Below are positions 28,549 through 37,113 of a stretch of DNA of 64,000 bases, one piece after another. Numbering within the stretch: position 1 is the stretch's first letter; each line of letters starts with the position of its first letter. The notes beneath the pieces are model-generated. The model did not search any database. It saw only the letters and a program-made list of their open reading frames with translations, and was not told the DNA's origin. A program made the translations under genes and the position numbers. Source of the DNA: Okeania sp. KiyG1 (GTDB lineage: Bacteria; Cyanobacteriota; Cyanobacteriia; Cyanobacteriales; Microcoleaceae); contig NZ_BLZO01000070.1 of assembly GCF_014132355.1 (NCBI RefSeq), positions 1-64,000 on the forward strand, written 5' to 3'.

Positions 28549-28737
28549 ATGTCTGAAAATTTGACTTCTCAATCTACATCAGAATCTACTAAAAAAGTTG
28601 AAGCTACCAAGTCTAATGAACCTGCTTTTGGTTGGAATACTTACGCAGAAAAAATCAATGGTAGATTTGCGATGGTAGGATTTTTCATTTTGTTATTACT
28701 GGAATTATTTACTCATCAAGATTTTTTTCTTGGTTAG
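28549..28737 (+). CDS. hli: High-light-inducible (Hlip) chlorophyll a/b-binding-like protein
   Basis: 62 residues with one membrane helix. EKINGRFAMVGFFILLLLEL carries the ExxNGRxAMxGF chlorophyll-binding signature. It binds chlorophyll/carotenoid in thylakoids for photoprotection and photosystem II assembly. It lies 56 bp after sdhB on the same strand. Confidence 0.93.
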   Translation: MSENLTSQSTSESTKKVEATKSNEPAFGWNTYAEKINGRFAMVGFFILLLLELFTHQDFFLG

Positions 28738-28837
28738 GTTTACGGTAAAAAATAAAGTTTAATATATGCTAATAGCTAATCTTTGAGTGACATTTAGCTA
28801 TTAGCTATTAGCTATTAAACAGTCAAAAAATTAGTAT

Positions 28838-29560
28838 TTACAAATCTGATGTTTGACCTGATTCAATTACTTGGAGATTATACTGACCCCTACCTGTTTT
28901 ATCGTAAGAATTAACTATTACACGATATTTACCTGTAACAGTTAGAGTAATTGTTAGTTGAGAATTTGTATTTTTCTGACTAACATCATCATGTTCTCCC
29001 AGTAATTCACCAGTAGGACTAAATACTGCTAAATAAGTATCAAAGTCAGGACTTTCTAAGATTACAGTTACTACTTGACCTGTTGTTCCTTCAAAAGTAT
29101 GTTCATCATAAATACTTTCATCAGATGGAAGTACTAAGTCTCCATCACTAAGGGTTCCTTCTAGCTGTAATATTTCTTTTCCAACTTCTTGTTCTTGGGT
29201 AGAAGGAGTAGTTTCTTCTGGAGTTGGAGTAGTTTCTTCCTGGGTAGAGGGGGTAGTTTCTTCTGGAGTTGGAGTCTCTTCTAGAGTTGGAGTAGTTTCT
29301 TCTTGGGTAGAGGGGGTAGTTTCTTCTTGGGTAGAAGGGGTAGTTTCTTCTGGAGTTGGAGTAGTTTCTTCTGGAGTTGGAGTCTCTTCTGGAGTTGGAG
29401 TAGTTTCTTCTTGGGTTGGAGTATCCTGAACTAAAATTTCATTAGCATAACTAGAATTGACAACCAACGGATGAAATATAAGGATAGGGAAAAGTAAAGT
29501 TTTTCCCATAATACTTAGTAGACCAAAAGCAGCGATCGCCCAAAATCTTCCTTGACGCAT
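28838..29560 (-). CDS. Secreted PPC-domain protein with Thr/Pro/Glu repeats
   Basis: 240 residues. An N-terminal signal-like helix (about 8-35) is followed by a low-complexity linker of about 80 residues made of TPTPEET / TPSTQEET units, then a PPC (bacterial pre-peptidase C-terminal) beta domain at about 130-235 (STFEGTTGQ-like HTFEGTTGQVVTVIL, DTYLAVFSPTGELLGEHDD, GKYRVIVNSY). It is probably a cell-surface or periplasmic adhesion or spacer module. The related PPC domain of the protease upstream suggests shared origin. Confidence 0.75.
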   Translation of the reverse strand: MRQGRFWAIAAFGLLSIMGKTLLFPILIFHPLVVNSSYANEILVQDTPTQEETTPTPEETPTPEETTPTPEETTPSTQEETTPSTQEETTPTLEETPTPEETTPSTQEETTPTPEETTPSTQEQEVGKEILQLEGTLSDGDLVLPSDESIYDEHTFEGTTGQVVTVILESPDFDTYLAVFSPTGELLGEHDDVSQKNTNSQLTITLTVTGKYRVIVNSYDKTGRGQYNLQVIESGQTSDL

Positions 29561-29851
29561 TAATCACCTCAAATAAATATACTACTTAAATTCTCATTCC
29601 TAGCCTACTAGCATAGTCGGAAATAATCACAAATAATTATTAATTGAAAAAGTTTAGGGTAAATTTTAGTGAGTAATTACAGAGTTTCAGTGTTTCAGTA
29701 TAATCATCTTTTTTTATTTCAAAATCAATACTTGTACTGAATTTATTAACTGTTTGATTTTGCTGTAATACAATTTGTTTAACTTGCTATAAATTTCTAT
29801 TCCTATAAACCCGATAAACCCTATAAATAAGTAGATAAAATTTCAGACAAT

Positions 29852-31033
29852 TTATCTACTATAGTTGTTCCTTTCACGCTCAAAGAAAGGTCTAATTCTA
29901 GGTGAAACAGACTCAATTTTCAACTTATATTCTCCTGACTCTCCTGCTTCATAAGAATTTGCCAATAACTTGTAAGTTCCATTTTCTGGTAACGTAATCA
30001 CAATTCTGGCATTTTTCTCTCCACCACTATCATCATCTTGAGCTAATTCTTGACCATTTGAACTTAACAAAATTAAGTAAGAATCTATTTTATTGCTGCT
30101 CATATCAATAGAAATCTTTTGACCTGCAACACCCTCAAAAGCGTAAAGGTCATAGTAACTATTGTCTACAGGCAATACATTAGATTCACTGTCCAAATTA
30201 CCCTTGATTTCTATTAAACCATTAAGGTCTAACTTTTCAGCCTGCTTCTCATCAAACATTCCTGTTTGCTGTTGAGCTACTAAAGGCGCTCTTCCTTCTC
30301 GAACCGCTCTGAGAAACTCTGGGACTCTATCTATAGATATAGCAAAACCAATGCCAATATTACCCCCTAATTGACCACGAGTAAATATAGCAGTATTCAC
30401 ACCAATAAGTTCTCCAGAACTGTTCAATAGTGGCCCGCCAGAATTTCCAGGGTTAATAGCTGCATCTGTTTGGATTAATCCTCTTTCTCGGTCTATACGA
30501 CTAACTATTCCTACAGTAAGAGTACCTTGAAATCTGCCAAAAGGATTCCCGATGGCAAAAGCTCGCTGACCTACTTTTGTCGAACCTGGACGAGCTATTC
30601 TAATGGTGGGCAGGTTTCTTTCTCCTCGAATTTTGAGAACTGCTAAATCTAAATCTTCTTCACCAAAACCTATGACATCTGCTGTAACTTTTCTACCATC
30701 CGCTAAGGTCATTTTAACCACACCGCCTTGAGATACAACATGGGCATTTGTTAATACCATTCCGTCGGCACTAATAATGGCACCACTACCATTAGTTTTA
30801 TCTGTATCTATGGAAACTACTGCTTGACTAGCTTGTTCATAAACACGAATATTAGTTTTTTCTTCTACACTTAGAGAAAGTAGTGTTTCTTTTTGGTTTT
30901 TATTCAGGGGTCTGGGAATTGTATCTACTTTTATTTGAGCCTTAACTGGAGGAAAATTAGTTAAATTTACACCAACTGCTACTGCTACAATAAGTATTCT
31001 CGATGTGGTTTTTTGCAAAAATTTGGCATTCAT
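29852..31033 (-). CDS. HtrA/Deg-like serine protease with C-terminal PPC domain
   Basis: 393 residues with a signal peptide (about 1-32, ending VKAQ). Trypsin-like catalytic triad: H98 (LTNAHVV), D129 (DLDLAVLKI), S198 (NPGNSGGPL). The PDZ domains of HhoA/HhoB/HtrA are absent. Instead residues about 275-385 are a PPC beta domain (YAFEGVAGQKISIDM, DSYLILLSSNG, GTYKLLANSYEAGESG). Periplasmic or extracellular quality-control protease is likely. It is followed 291 bp downstream by a second PPC protein on the same strand. Confidence 0.85.
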   Translation of the reverse strand: MNAKFLQKTTSRILIVAVAVGVNLTNFPPVKAQIKVDTIPRPLNKNQKETLLSLSVEEKTNIRVYEQASQAVVSIDTDKTNGSGAIISADGMVLTNAHVVSQGGVVKMTLADGRKVTADVIGFGEEDLDLAVLKIRGERNLPTIRIARPGSTKVGQRAFAIGNPFGRFQGTLTVGIVSRIDRERGLIQTDAAINPGNSGGPLLNSSGELIGVNTAIFTRGQLGGNIGIGFAISIDRVPEFLRAVREGRAPLVAQQQTGMFDEKQAEKLDLNGLIEIKGNLDSESNVLPVDNSYYDLYAFEGVAGQKISIDMSSNKIDSYLILLSSNGQELAQDDDSGGEKNARIVITLPENGTYKLLANSYEAGESGEYKLKIESVSPRIRPFFERERNNYSR

Positions 31034-31097
31034 TTGTTGCTTGTCAAGTCTAGTTTATATTTAATATTATTACGCAGTATTTTTTGAAAAAAGAGTT

Positions 31098-31189
31098 ATA
31101 TAGCAGAAGGAAGAAGAAAGATGGAATTGTATTACATTGTCTGAACTTTAAACTTTTGAGCTGTCTTAATCTTTCCTTCGACTGCTATA
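31098..31189. mobile_element. MITE-like element family F, short copy
   Basis: 92 bp between ATATAGCAGAAGGAAG and CTTTCCTTCGACTGCTATA, sharing both ends with 21105-21315 but only part of the interior. Confidence 0.7.
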
Positions 31190-31232
31190 CCAATTTGACA
31201 AATGTTTGCTACAAATAGTTATGTGTCTACTT

Positions 31233-31619
31233 AGGGCTTACCGATCTAAATCTCAAAGCATTGTTCAATAATGGATAATTGATAATTTATAATTTATAAT
31301 TACCTCTCCCTAAAAGGAAGAGGATTGAATCAAAGGAAAATTAATTCATTGTTTCTCCACGGCGAGTGAGAGGATTTTTACCTTAATTATTCGGTAAATA
31401 AAGGTATTGGCCTTTTGAGAATCGAAAAAAGTGCGCCTATTTCAATTCACTTACCCTCAAAAAGTGAGAATTTTGGGGTGAGGGGGACAGAAAAATCTCT
31501 CGAACAATTATTCCTCCTACTTTCCCCTCCTGGGAGGGGTTAGGGGTGGGTCCCCACATTCCCCTCCTGGGAGGGGTTAGGGGTGGGTCTCTACACTTTG
31601 CTTTTTTCAGCAAACCCTA
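31233..31619. repeat. Family A repeat with a family B element inserted
   Basis: The ends AGGGCTTACCGATCTAAA and CAGCAAACCCTA are those of family A. Between about 31268 and 31396 an inverted family B copy (TACCTCTCCCTAAAAGGAAG to TTAATTATTCGGTAAA) is nested in it, which shows that B moved after A. Downstream, 31722-31855 is a pure CTTCCTT tandem. The gap 31034-31911 has no gene. Confidence 0.65.
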
Positions 31620-31721
31620 CTTAGGAGTCAGAACTCAGAACTCAGATAGGGGAACCGTCAGTAGGGCGACGTACAAATCACTATATCAATATATTAAGTA
31701 TCATCTCTGAGCTAAAATACA

Positions 31722-31855
31722 TCTTCCTTCTTCCTTCTTCCTTCTTCCTTATTCCTTCTTCCTTCTTCCTTCTTCCTTCTTCCTTTTTCCTTATTCCTTA
31801 TTCCTTCTTCCTTCTTCCTTCTTCCTTTTTCCTTCTTCCTTTTTCCTTCTCCAAA
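31722..31855 (+). repeat. CTTCCTT tandem array
   Basis: About eighteen 7-nt units of TTCCTTC with a few TTTTCC/TTATTCC variants, ending 57 bp before the upp start. Shorter tracts of the same unit are at 8446-8490 and 43800-43848. Length is expected to vary between strains. Confidence 0.85.
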
Positions 31856-31911
31856 TAGTTATGTGATAGTTTAAGATTAATAAATTGGTATTTTATTGGA
31901 ATTAGGCGATC

Positions 31912-32562
31912 GTGACTATGCAGCTTCGTGTTTATGTCCCACCCCATCCTTTAATAAAACATTGGTTAGGTGTAGCTCGTGACATAAATACACCCTCTGC
32001 TTTATTTCGTTCTGCAATGACAGAATTAGGTCGATGGTTAACCTATGAAGCAATTCGAGATTGGTTACCTATAGTAGAAACAACAGTACAAACTCCTTTA
32101 GCTGAATGTCCTGCTACTTTTGTTAATCCTCAAGTCCCTGTCGTAGTCATACCCATTCTTCGAGCTGGTCTAGGATTATTAGAAGGGGCACAAACTGTTT
32201 TACCTTTGGCATCCATCTATCATCTGGGAATAGTTAGAAATGAAGAAACTCTCGAACCTAGCTGTTATTTGAATAAACTGCCTCCCCAGTTGGCCCCTAA
32301 TGCTCGGGTTTTGATTTGCGACCCAATGTTAGCTACTGGTGGCACAATTATGCAGGCCATGACTGAATTAACTGAGCGTGGGGTTGATGTTGCTTCAATC
32401 AGAATTATTTCTGTAGTAGCTGCTCCTCCTGCTCTACAAAAGTTGAGTGTTACTTATCCTGACTTGGTTGTTTACACAGCAACTATTGATGAGGTTGTTA
32501 ATGATGTCGGCTACATTATACCAGGTCTTGGCGATGCTGGCGATCGAACTTTTGGTACTTAA
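31912..32562 (+). CDS. upp: Uracil phosphoribosyltransferase
   Basis: 216 residues. It salvages uracil with PRPP to UMP. The PRPP loop is ICDPMLATGGTIMQAM and the uracil-binding end is GYIIPGLGDAGDRTFGT. The N-terminus QLRVYVPPHPLIKHWLG is typical of cyanobacteria. A GTG start at 31912 keeps the family MT(x)QLRV beginning; ATG 31918 is the alternative. Confidence 0.93.
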   Translation: MTMQLRVYVPPHPLIKHWLGVARDINTPSALFRSAMTELGRWLTYEAIRDWLPIVETTVQTPLAECPATFVNPQVPVVVIPILRAGLGLLEGAQTVLPLASIYHLGIVRNEETLEPSCYLNKLPPQLAPNARVLICDPMLATGGTIMQAMTELTERGVDVASIRIISVVAAPPALQKLSVTYPDLVVYTATIDEVVNDVGYIIPGLGDAGDRTFGT

Positions 32563-32700
32563 GTTATATCAAATCCGGTGGGGTTGTACATAGAATCTGG
32601 TTATATACATAGATATCTCCAATATTAATGAACTCAGAAGTCAGAAGTTATTTTTGTAACGGTTATTTGAGCAACTCTCCAAAAATATTTCCCCTTACCT

Positions 32701-32896
32701 TAAAAGGCGGGGTTTTAAACCCAATTATGTAGATAAAAATCAAATCAATTATCCCACTCTTATTTATCAATTCTTTCCCTCTACTCCCTACTCCCCTACT
32801 CCCCTACTCCCAATTAAAAGGCGGGGTTTTAAACCCAATTATGTAGATAAAAAATCAAATCAATTATCCCACTCTTATTTATCAATTCTTTCTCTC
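32701..32896 (+). repeat. Two-copy direct repeat, 114-bp period
   Basis: TAAAAGGCGGGGTTTTAAAC starts at 32701 and again at 32815, each followed by CCAATTATGTAGATAAAA and ATCAATTATCCCACTCTTAT. CTACTCCC tandems follow the first copy. It lies in the gene-free stretch 32563-33473. Confidence 0.85.
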
Positions 32897-33035
32897 TATT
32901 CCCTAATCCCTTTTTTGGAGGCTAATTAACTATTGTTGATTTACTAATATTTATTAACATAAGTTCATATAAAATGATACAGCTATACCAATCTAGTTGT
33001 ATAGATTATGCTAATATCTGGCAAATAGAGTAGTT

Positions 33036-33215
33036 TGTGGTGCAAAACCAGGCCACTAAGTAACCGCTATCCTGATAAGTTGCCGCGCTTCATGGTCAAG
33101 TAATTAAAACTTCTGTTGAGCCGATAACCAAGGCGAAGTAAGTGTTTAAAAGCGTCTACAGGTTTTCTTGTAGACATTGGGAGATACCTCCTCAGTAATC
33201 TAATTACTGTGCATT
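33036..33215 (+). ncRNA. Candidate structured RNA (several hairpins), unidentified
   Basis: A stretch richer in G+C than its surroundings with several good hairpins: GTGG/CCAC (33037-33056), GTCTACA/TGTAGAC (33154-33175) and CAGTAAT/ATTACTG (33193-33209). It has no open frame and no repeat-family similarity in the window. It does not look like RNase P, tmRNA, SRP or 6S RNA as far as their core sequences are recognised by eye. Strand is a guess. Confidence 0.3.
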
Positions 33216-33473
33216 GTTAGCATTTGTTAGCAAAATCGTATCGGAGATGTTTAATATCTGTTGATAATTCTATAATTACTTCAAGATTTCATCTCCCCCA
33301 CTCCCCTACTCCCTACTCCCCTACTCCCCTACTCCCAACTATATAATTCAACTGGATTTGATATTACTGGCCACTTGAAATAAATCAAAATTAATTTATT
33401 TTTAACATTCCATTAAGAATATGCTATAGTTGGAGGATAAAGATTAATATAAACAATTAGCTATTTGCTAAAT

Positions 33474-33797
33474 ATGAGTAATAGAGATGGTTTTGCAAGT
33501 GGTTTGATTGCAGGAGCAGCAGTCGGTGGCTTGGTAGGTGGATTGTTGGGAATTTTAGTAGGAGCAAGGGTTTCTAATGATGCAGATGAGGCCGAAAATT
33601 TATTAGAGACTCAAGATACTGAAACACAAAAAGCTACAAAAGAATCAGAAAGTATACAGGAGACTCGTCAAAGCTTGGAAGGTAAAATAGCACAGTTAAA
33701 TCAAGCAATTGATGAAGTGCGCCAACAAATAAATGGTGTTAATGGCAGCTTGGCTAATACTGGGCGATCGCTCTCTGAAGAATCCTCAAATTATTAA
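33474..33797 (+). CDS. YtxH-like small membrane protein with coiled coil
   Basis: 107 residues from ATG 33474 (a TTG three codons earlier is less likely). A glycine-rich helix (ASGLIAGAAVGGLVGGLLGI) near the N-terminus is followed by a charged helical tail with heptads (SLEGKIAQLNQAIDEVRQQI). It resembles YtxH/gas-vesicle-like general stress proteins. Function unknown. Confidence 0.7.
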   Translation: MSNRDGFASGLIAGAAVGGLVGGLLGILVGARVSNDADEAENLLETQDTETQKATKESESIQETRQSLEGKIAQLNQAIDEVRQQINGVNGSLANTGRSLSEESSNY

Positions 33798-33924
33798 GAA
33801 TAAGTCTAGATTTTATGAAATAGATTTTAGAGATGGCTCAGGATGAAAGATGAATAAGACAAAGCTATGCTAAAATATACTTTAAAATCTATTAATTGTT
33901 TGTAGTTTCAGAATAATAAAACTT

Positions 33925-34209
33925 ATGAATGCCTCTATAGGACTGTTAGCGGAAACTTTAGGAACATTTGTACAAATATATTTAGTTTTAATGTTCATTA
34001 GGATTTTATTAAGTTGGTTCCCCAACATTAACTGGTACGATCCACCATTCTCTGTATTGAGTCAGTTGACAGACCCTTATCTAAATATATTTCGTTCTAT
34101 CATTCCGCCCTTGGGAGGTATAGACTTTTCTCCAATAATTGCTATATTTGCTCTCCAGTTTGTAGCTCAAATTTTGACAGGATTACTAAGTGGCTTGGCG
34201 GCTTATTAG
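33925..34209 (+). CDS. YggT-family membrane protein
   Basis: 94 residues with two YggT helices (TFVQIYLVLMFIRILLSWFP and PIIAIFALQFVAQILTGLL) and the family loop NWYDPPFSVLSQLTDPYLNI. In cyanobacteria and plastids members help nucleoid distribution or cytochrome assembly. It follows the YtxH-like gene by 127 bp. Confidence 0.9.
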   Translation: MNASIGLLAETLGTFVQIYLVLMFIRILLSWFPNINWYDPPFSVLSQLTDPYLNIFRSIIPPLGGIDFSPIIAIFALQFVAQILTGLLSGLAAY

Positions 34210-34300
34210 TGTTTATCAAATAGTTTTCTCTCATTTGAAATAACTTTAAGGCAGATTGAAAAAAGATATTAATTCTTCAAACTCAACCTGCCTTTAAGAA

Positions 34301-34759
34301 TTAAAAGCCATCAAATTCTTCTATAGTTTGCCACCGAACTTTATGAGAAAAGCCAGATGATTTAAACTGTTTAAGTCTCAATGGAGTAGGTAGATTTGCG
34401 GGTATAGAAACTCTGATTTCAAAATCAGTGACACCTGGGGGGACTTCTTCAATTGACCCAAGTCTTGTACGATTTTCCATAACATTATTATTATCAGCGT
34501 CATAAATACGCCCATATACATCAGCATCATACAAAGTTTTATCAGAAGTATTTTTAGCTTTACCACCGATAATAAAACAATTAGCTGTCATACTAGAACC
34601 ACTAGAAATCATTCCTTTTTCTAAACTTGGGGGGCATTCTTTGTAATCTAGATCGTATAGCTTAACTGGAATTGCTGCCCAAGCAGGGCTAGTCCAGAGC
34701 CAAGTGACTATGGCAACAAGGGTAGATATAATAATTTTGGCAAAAAATGGCGCTCTCAT
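34301..34759 (-). CDS. Secreted protein, FxLYD-like
   Basis: 152 residues. A signal peptide ends near AWAA (residue 28). The mature part has a beta pattern GKAKNTSDKTLYDADVYGRI like FxLYD domains of exported proteins, then YDADNNNV and PPGVTDFEIRVSIP. It has two cysteines (42 and 61). Convergent with yggT (91 bp apart). Function unknown. Confidence 0.6.
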   Translation of the reverse strand: MRAPFFAKIIISTLVAIVTWLWTSPAWAAIPVKLYDLDYKECPPSLEKGMISSGSSMTANCFIIGGKAKNTSDKTLYDADVYGRIYDADNNNVMENRTRLGSIEEVPPGVTDFEIRVSIPANLPTPLRLKQFKSSGFSHKVRWQTIEEFDGF

Positions 34760-34857
34760 ATAATATAAATTTAGATTGAGAATTATAAATAACTCTAGCT
34801 TATTTTTTTAAAGGTTATCGGCGTTGGTAAATTATTGCATGATATTAATCTTAACTA

Positions 34858-34988
34858 CTTAGGAGTAAACCCACCCCCAACCCCGACCGTGGAGGGGAGG
34901 GGAAGTCAGGAGTAAACCCACCCCCAACCCCTCCCAGGAGGAGGGAGTCAGGAGTAAACCCACCCCCAACCCCTCCCAGGAGGGAGAA
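34858..34988. repeat. C-rich tandem repeat (CCCACCCCCAACCCCTCCC)
   Basis: Three units of AGGAGTAAACCCACCCCCAA about 55 bp apart. Related C-rich pieces lie at 63-125, 26742-26766, 31530-31588 and 41230-41260. The gap 34760-35364 has no gene beyond this. Confidence 0.75.
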
Positions 34989-35364
34989 AGAAGAAGAAAG
35001 AGGAGTAGAAGGATAAAGTTTTTTCGGGGAGCGTAAAGGTCATGGACTTCTATCGCGTTCTTATCCGGACATGATATCATACCTCAAATTACCAACCCCA
35101 GGTTATCAAAAAAAATTGAGTCTAGTAATACTAAGCATCTCAAGTAACCTTTGAGTATATTAAACATCTGGCGAGCGTAAAAAATCAGATCGATTATCTA
35201 TAGCACTATGTAAATCAATTCTTTCAGCCTACTGCCTGCTCCCTACTCACCTATTCCCTCTTTTCTAGAGATGTATATTGGGTATAGTCAGTCTTAATAA
35301 TATAATTTGCATTCGCGTAACGTTGCGTAGTAAAAAAATCCGCAGCAGACTATTGCTATTTTTT

Positions 35365-35741
35365 TTATGCCTTCTGCCAGTCAGGTCTCAATTTTTTTGC
35401 CCCTCGCAAATAGGTATGAACAATTTTTTGAGCCTGAGTTTCTGGCATATTCACATGAATCAAAAATCTGATACAACGCTCTAAACTACCTTCAACGTGC
35501 ATCTGCTGCACATCTAATAAAGGTACATTATTCCAGTTTGGACGTTGGCGGGCGATCGCAGCCGGAAAAATAGCATCTAAGTCACGAGTTACAGAGAAAG
35601 TCGTACTAATAATTTGGCCTGGATCTATTTGATTATGGTTTTCTAGTTCATCTAGTAGTTCCGTTACTGCCTCTTGAATGGCTTCTTTTGAGTTTTCTGA
35701 GGCAGTAGTTGCCCCACAATTGCTTGAACTCGCCACACCAC
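35365..35741 (-). pseudogene. aroH: Chorismate mutase (AroH class), frameshift near N-terminus
   Basis: AroH turns chorismate into prephenate for Phe/Tyr synthesis. The body has SVTRDLDAIFPAAIARQRP, then VPLLDVQQMHVEGSLERCIR. The expected N-terminus VWRVQAI(x)GATTASENS is split between frames: GTG 35741, with GGAGG 8 nt upstream, reads VVWRVQAIV, and after ATTGTGGGG the frame must shift to reach GATTASEN. One G is missing in the run at 35712-35715. The alternative uninterrupted frame begins MASSSNCGATT, which loses the conserved arginine WRV. It follows sppA by 38 bp. Confidence 0.8.
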
Positions 35742-35779
35742 GCCAAAGTCCTCCAAATCAATAACTTTATTATTTTAAA

Positions 35780-36598
35780 TTAAGGTCGATACAGCCACAA
35801 AGGTAAACCATTGGTAGAGACTTCAAATTCTACCCAGCTTTGAGCTGCCGACAGTTTTGATGATACCTGATTATTACCCAAAACTCGACTTACTAAAGAT
35901 TTTGGTTTTTCAAGGGTACAACTTTCGGTCTTCTCTGGGTCTAATTTGATCAGTTCACAAAGCCATTTACGGGCATCTTCTTCAGTACCTAAACGGTCAA
36001 CCACACCTAATTCTAGTGCTTGTTCCCCTGTGAATATTCGGCCATCTGCAAAACTTCTGACAGTTTCTACAGCTAAATTCCGCGCCTCAGCCACTATTTT
36101 GACAAACTGCTGATAACTATTATCAATCAAGTCTTGGAGAATTTGCTTTTCTGGTTCTGTCATTTCTCGGTCGAAGGCTAATATATCTTTATATGGGCCA
36201 GACTTTACTACTTTAAAAGAAACTCCTACTCTTTCTAAAAGGCGTTCTACATTGTTGCCGCGCAAAATCACCCCAATACTACCTGTAATTGTCCCAGGAT
36301 TAGACACAATATGTTGAGAACCCATGCCAATATACACACCCCCAGAGGCTGAGATATTGCCGAAACTAGACACAATTTTGACTTTATCTTGCAAATTTTT
36401 CAGGGCATTGTAAATTTCGTGAGAGTCAGCAACAGTGCCTCCGGGACTATCTATTCTCAGTAACAGACCAGGGAATTTTCTTTCTTCTACGGTTTTCAGT
36501 GCTTCTAAAACTCTTTTTCTGGTGTCGCTCGCGATAACACCACTAATTTCAATTCGGGCAATTTGTTTACGATACCGAGGCTTAAATGGCCAAATCAT
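35780..36598 (-). CDS. sppA: Signal peptide peptidase SppA (protease IV)
   Basis: 272 residues, the short single-domain form. The catalytic serine is in SSFGNISASGGVYIGMG and the lysine in VKSGPYKDILAFDR. LLRIDSPGGTVADSHEIY is the substrate-groove signature. It degrades cleaved signal peptides or trims light-harvesting proteins in cyanobacteria. Upstream partner of aroH on the minus strand. Confidence 0.92.
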   Translation of the reverse strand: MIWPFKPRYRKQIARIEISGVIASDTRKRVLEALKTVEERKFPGLLLRIDSPGGTVADSHEIYNALKNLQDKVKIVSSFGNISASGGVYIGMGSQHIVSNPGTITGSIGVILRGNNVERLLERVGVSFKVVKSGPYKDILAFDREMTEPEKQILQDLIDNSYQQFVKIVAEARNLAVETVRSFADGRIFTGEQALELGVVDRLGTEEDARKWLCELIKLDPEKTESCTLEKPKSLVSRVLGNNQVSSKLSAAQSWVEFEVSTNGLPLWLYRP

Positions 36599-36811
36599 AC
36601 TTTGTATTCAGTCAAAAGTCAAATTTAATTATAGCACAAATTATTTGAATTACTTTTAATAACATATTAAATTAAAATTGTCAATCAAGATAAGATTTAA
36701 TGAATATTGTGAAATTTTGCCTTATTATTAGTTAAACAAAATTAATCGTACATATTTTTACGAAAAATTGTTACAATTTGTAAATAAAGTTTTAATATTA
36801 ATATTTAAAAT

Positions 36812-37113
36812 AATGACCAAAAAATAGGGTCAATAATCTCTCCTTGGCTGGGCCACGAGCTGTAGCTCTACAAGGGGATGGAAAAGCGGTCGTAGCACAG
36901 CTTCCCGTAGGGTGGGATGGCGCCATTCGGAGCGGCTCTGATAAGAGCGGGTTTCCTCGCCATATCCATGAGACCAAGAGAAAGTAAACTTCAGTATTTC
37001 GTCAGCAAGAGGTACTGATAGCGTAGCTCCGACCATAGGAGGCTAACTGATAACTGATAACTGATAACTGATAACTGATAACTGATAACTGATAACTGAT
37101 AACTGAAATGACT
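36812..37113. repeat. Repeat family E (inverted) ending in a TAACTGA tandem
   Basis: It starts TGACCAAAAAATAGGGTC, contains GTAGGGTGGGATGGCG and CCTCGCCATATCCATGAGAC, and ends with about nine TAACTGA units and ACTGAAATGAC. It runs into the first codons of the EamA gene. Upstream, 36599-36811 has only A+T-rich sequence. Confidence 0.7.

Noticed and set aside
31722-31855. CTTCCTT array as a possible CRISPR array
   Set aside because: 7-nt pure tandem without spacers; no cas genes in the window.
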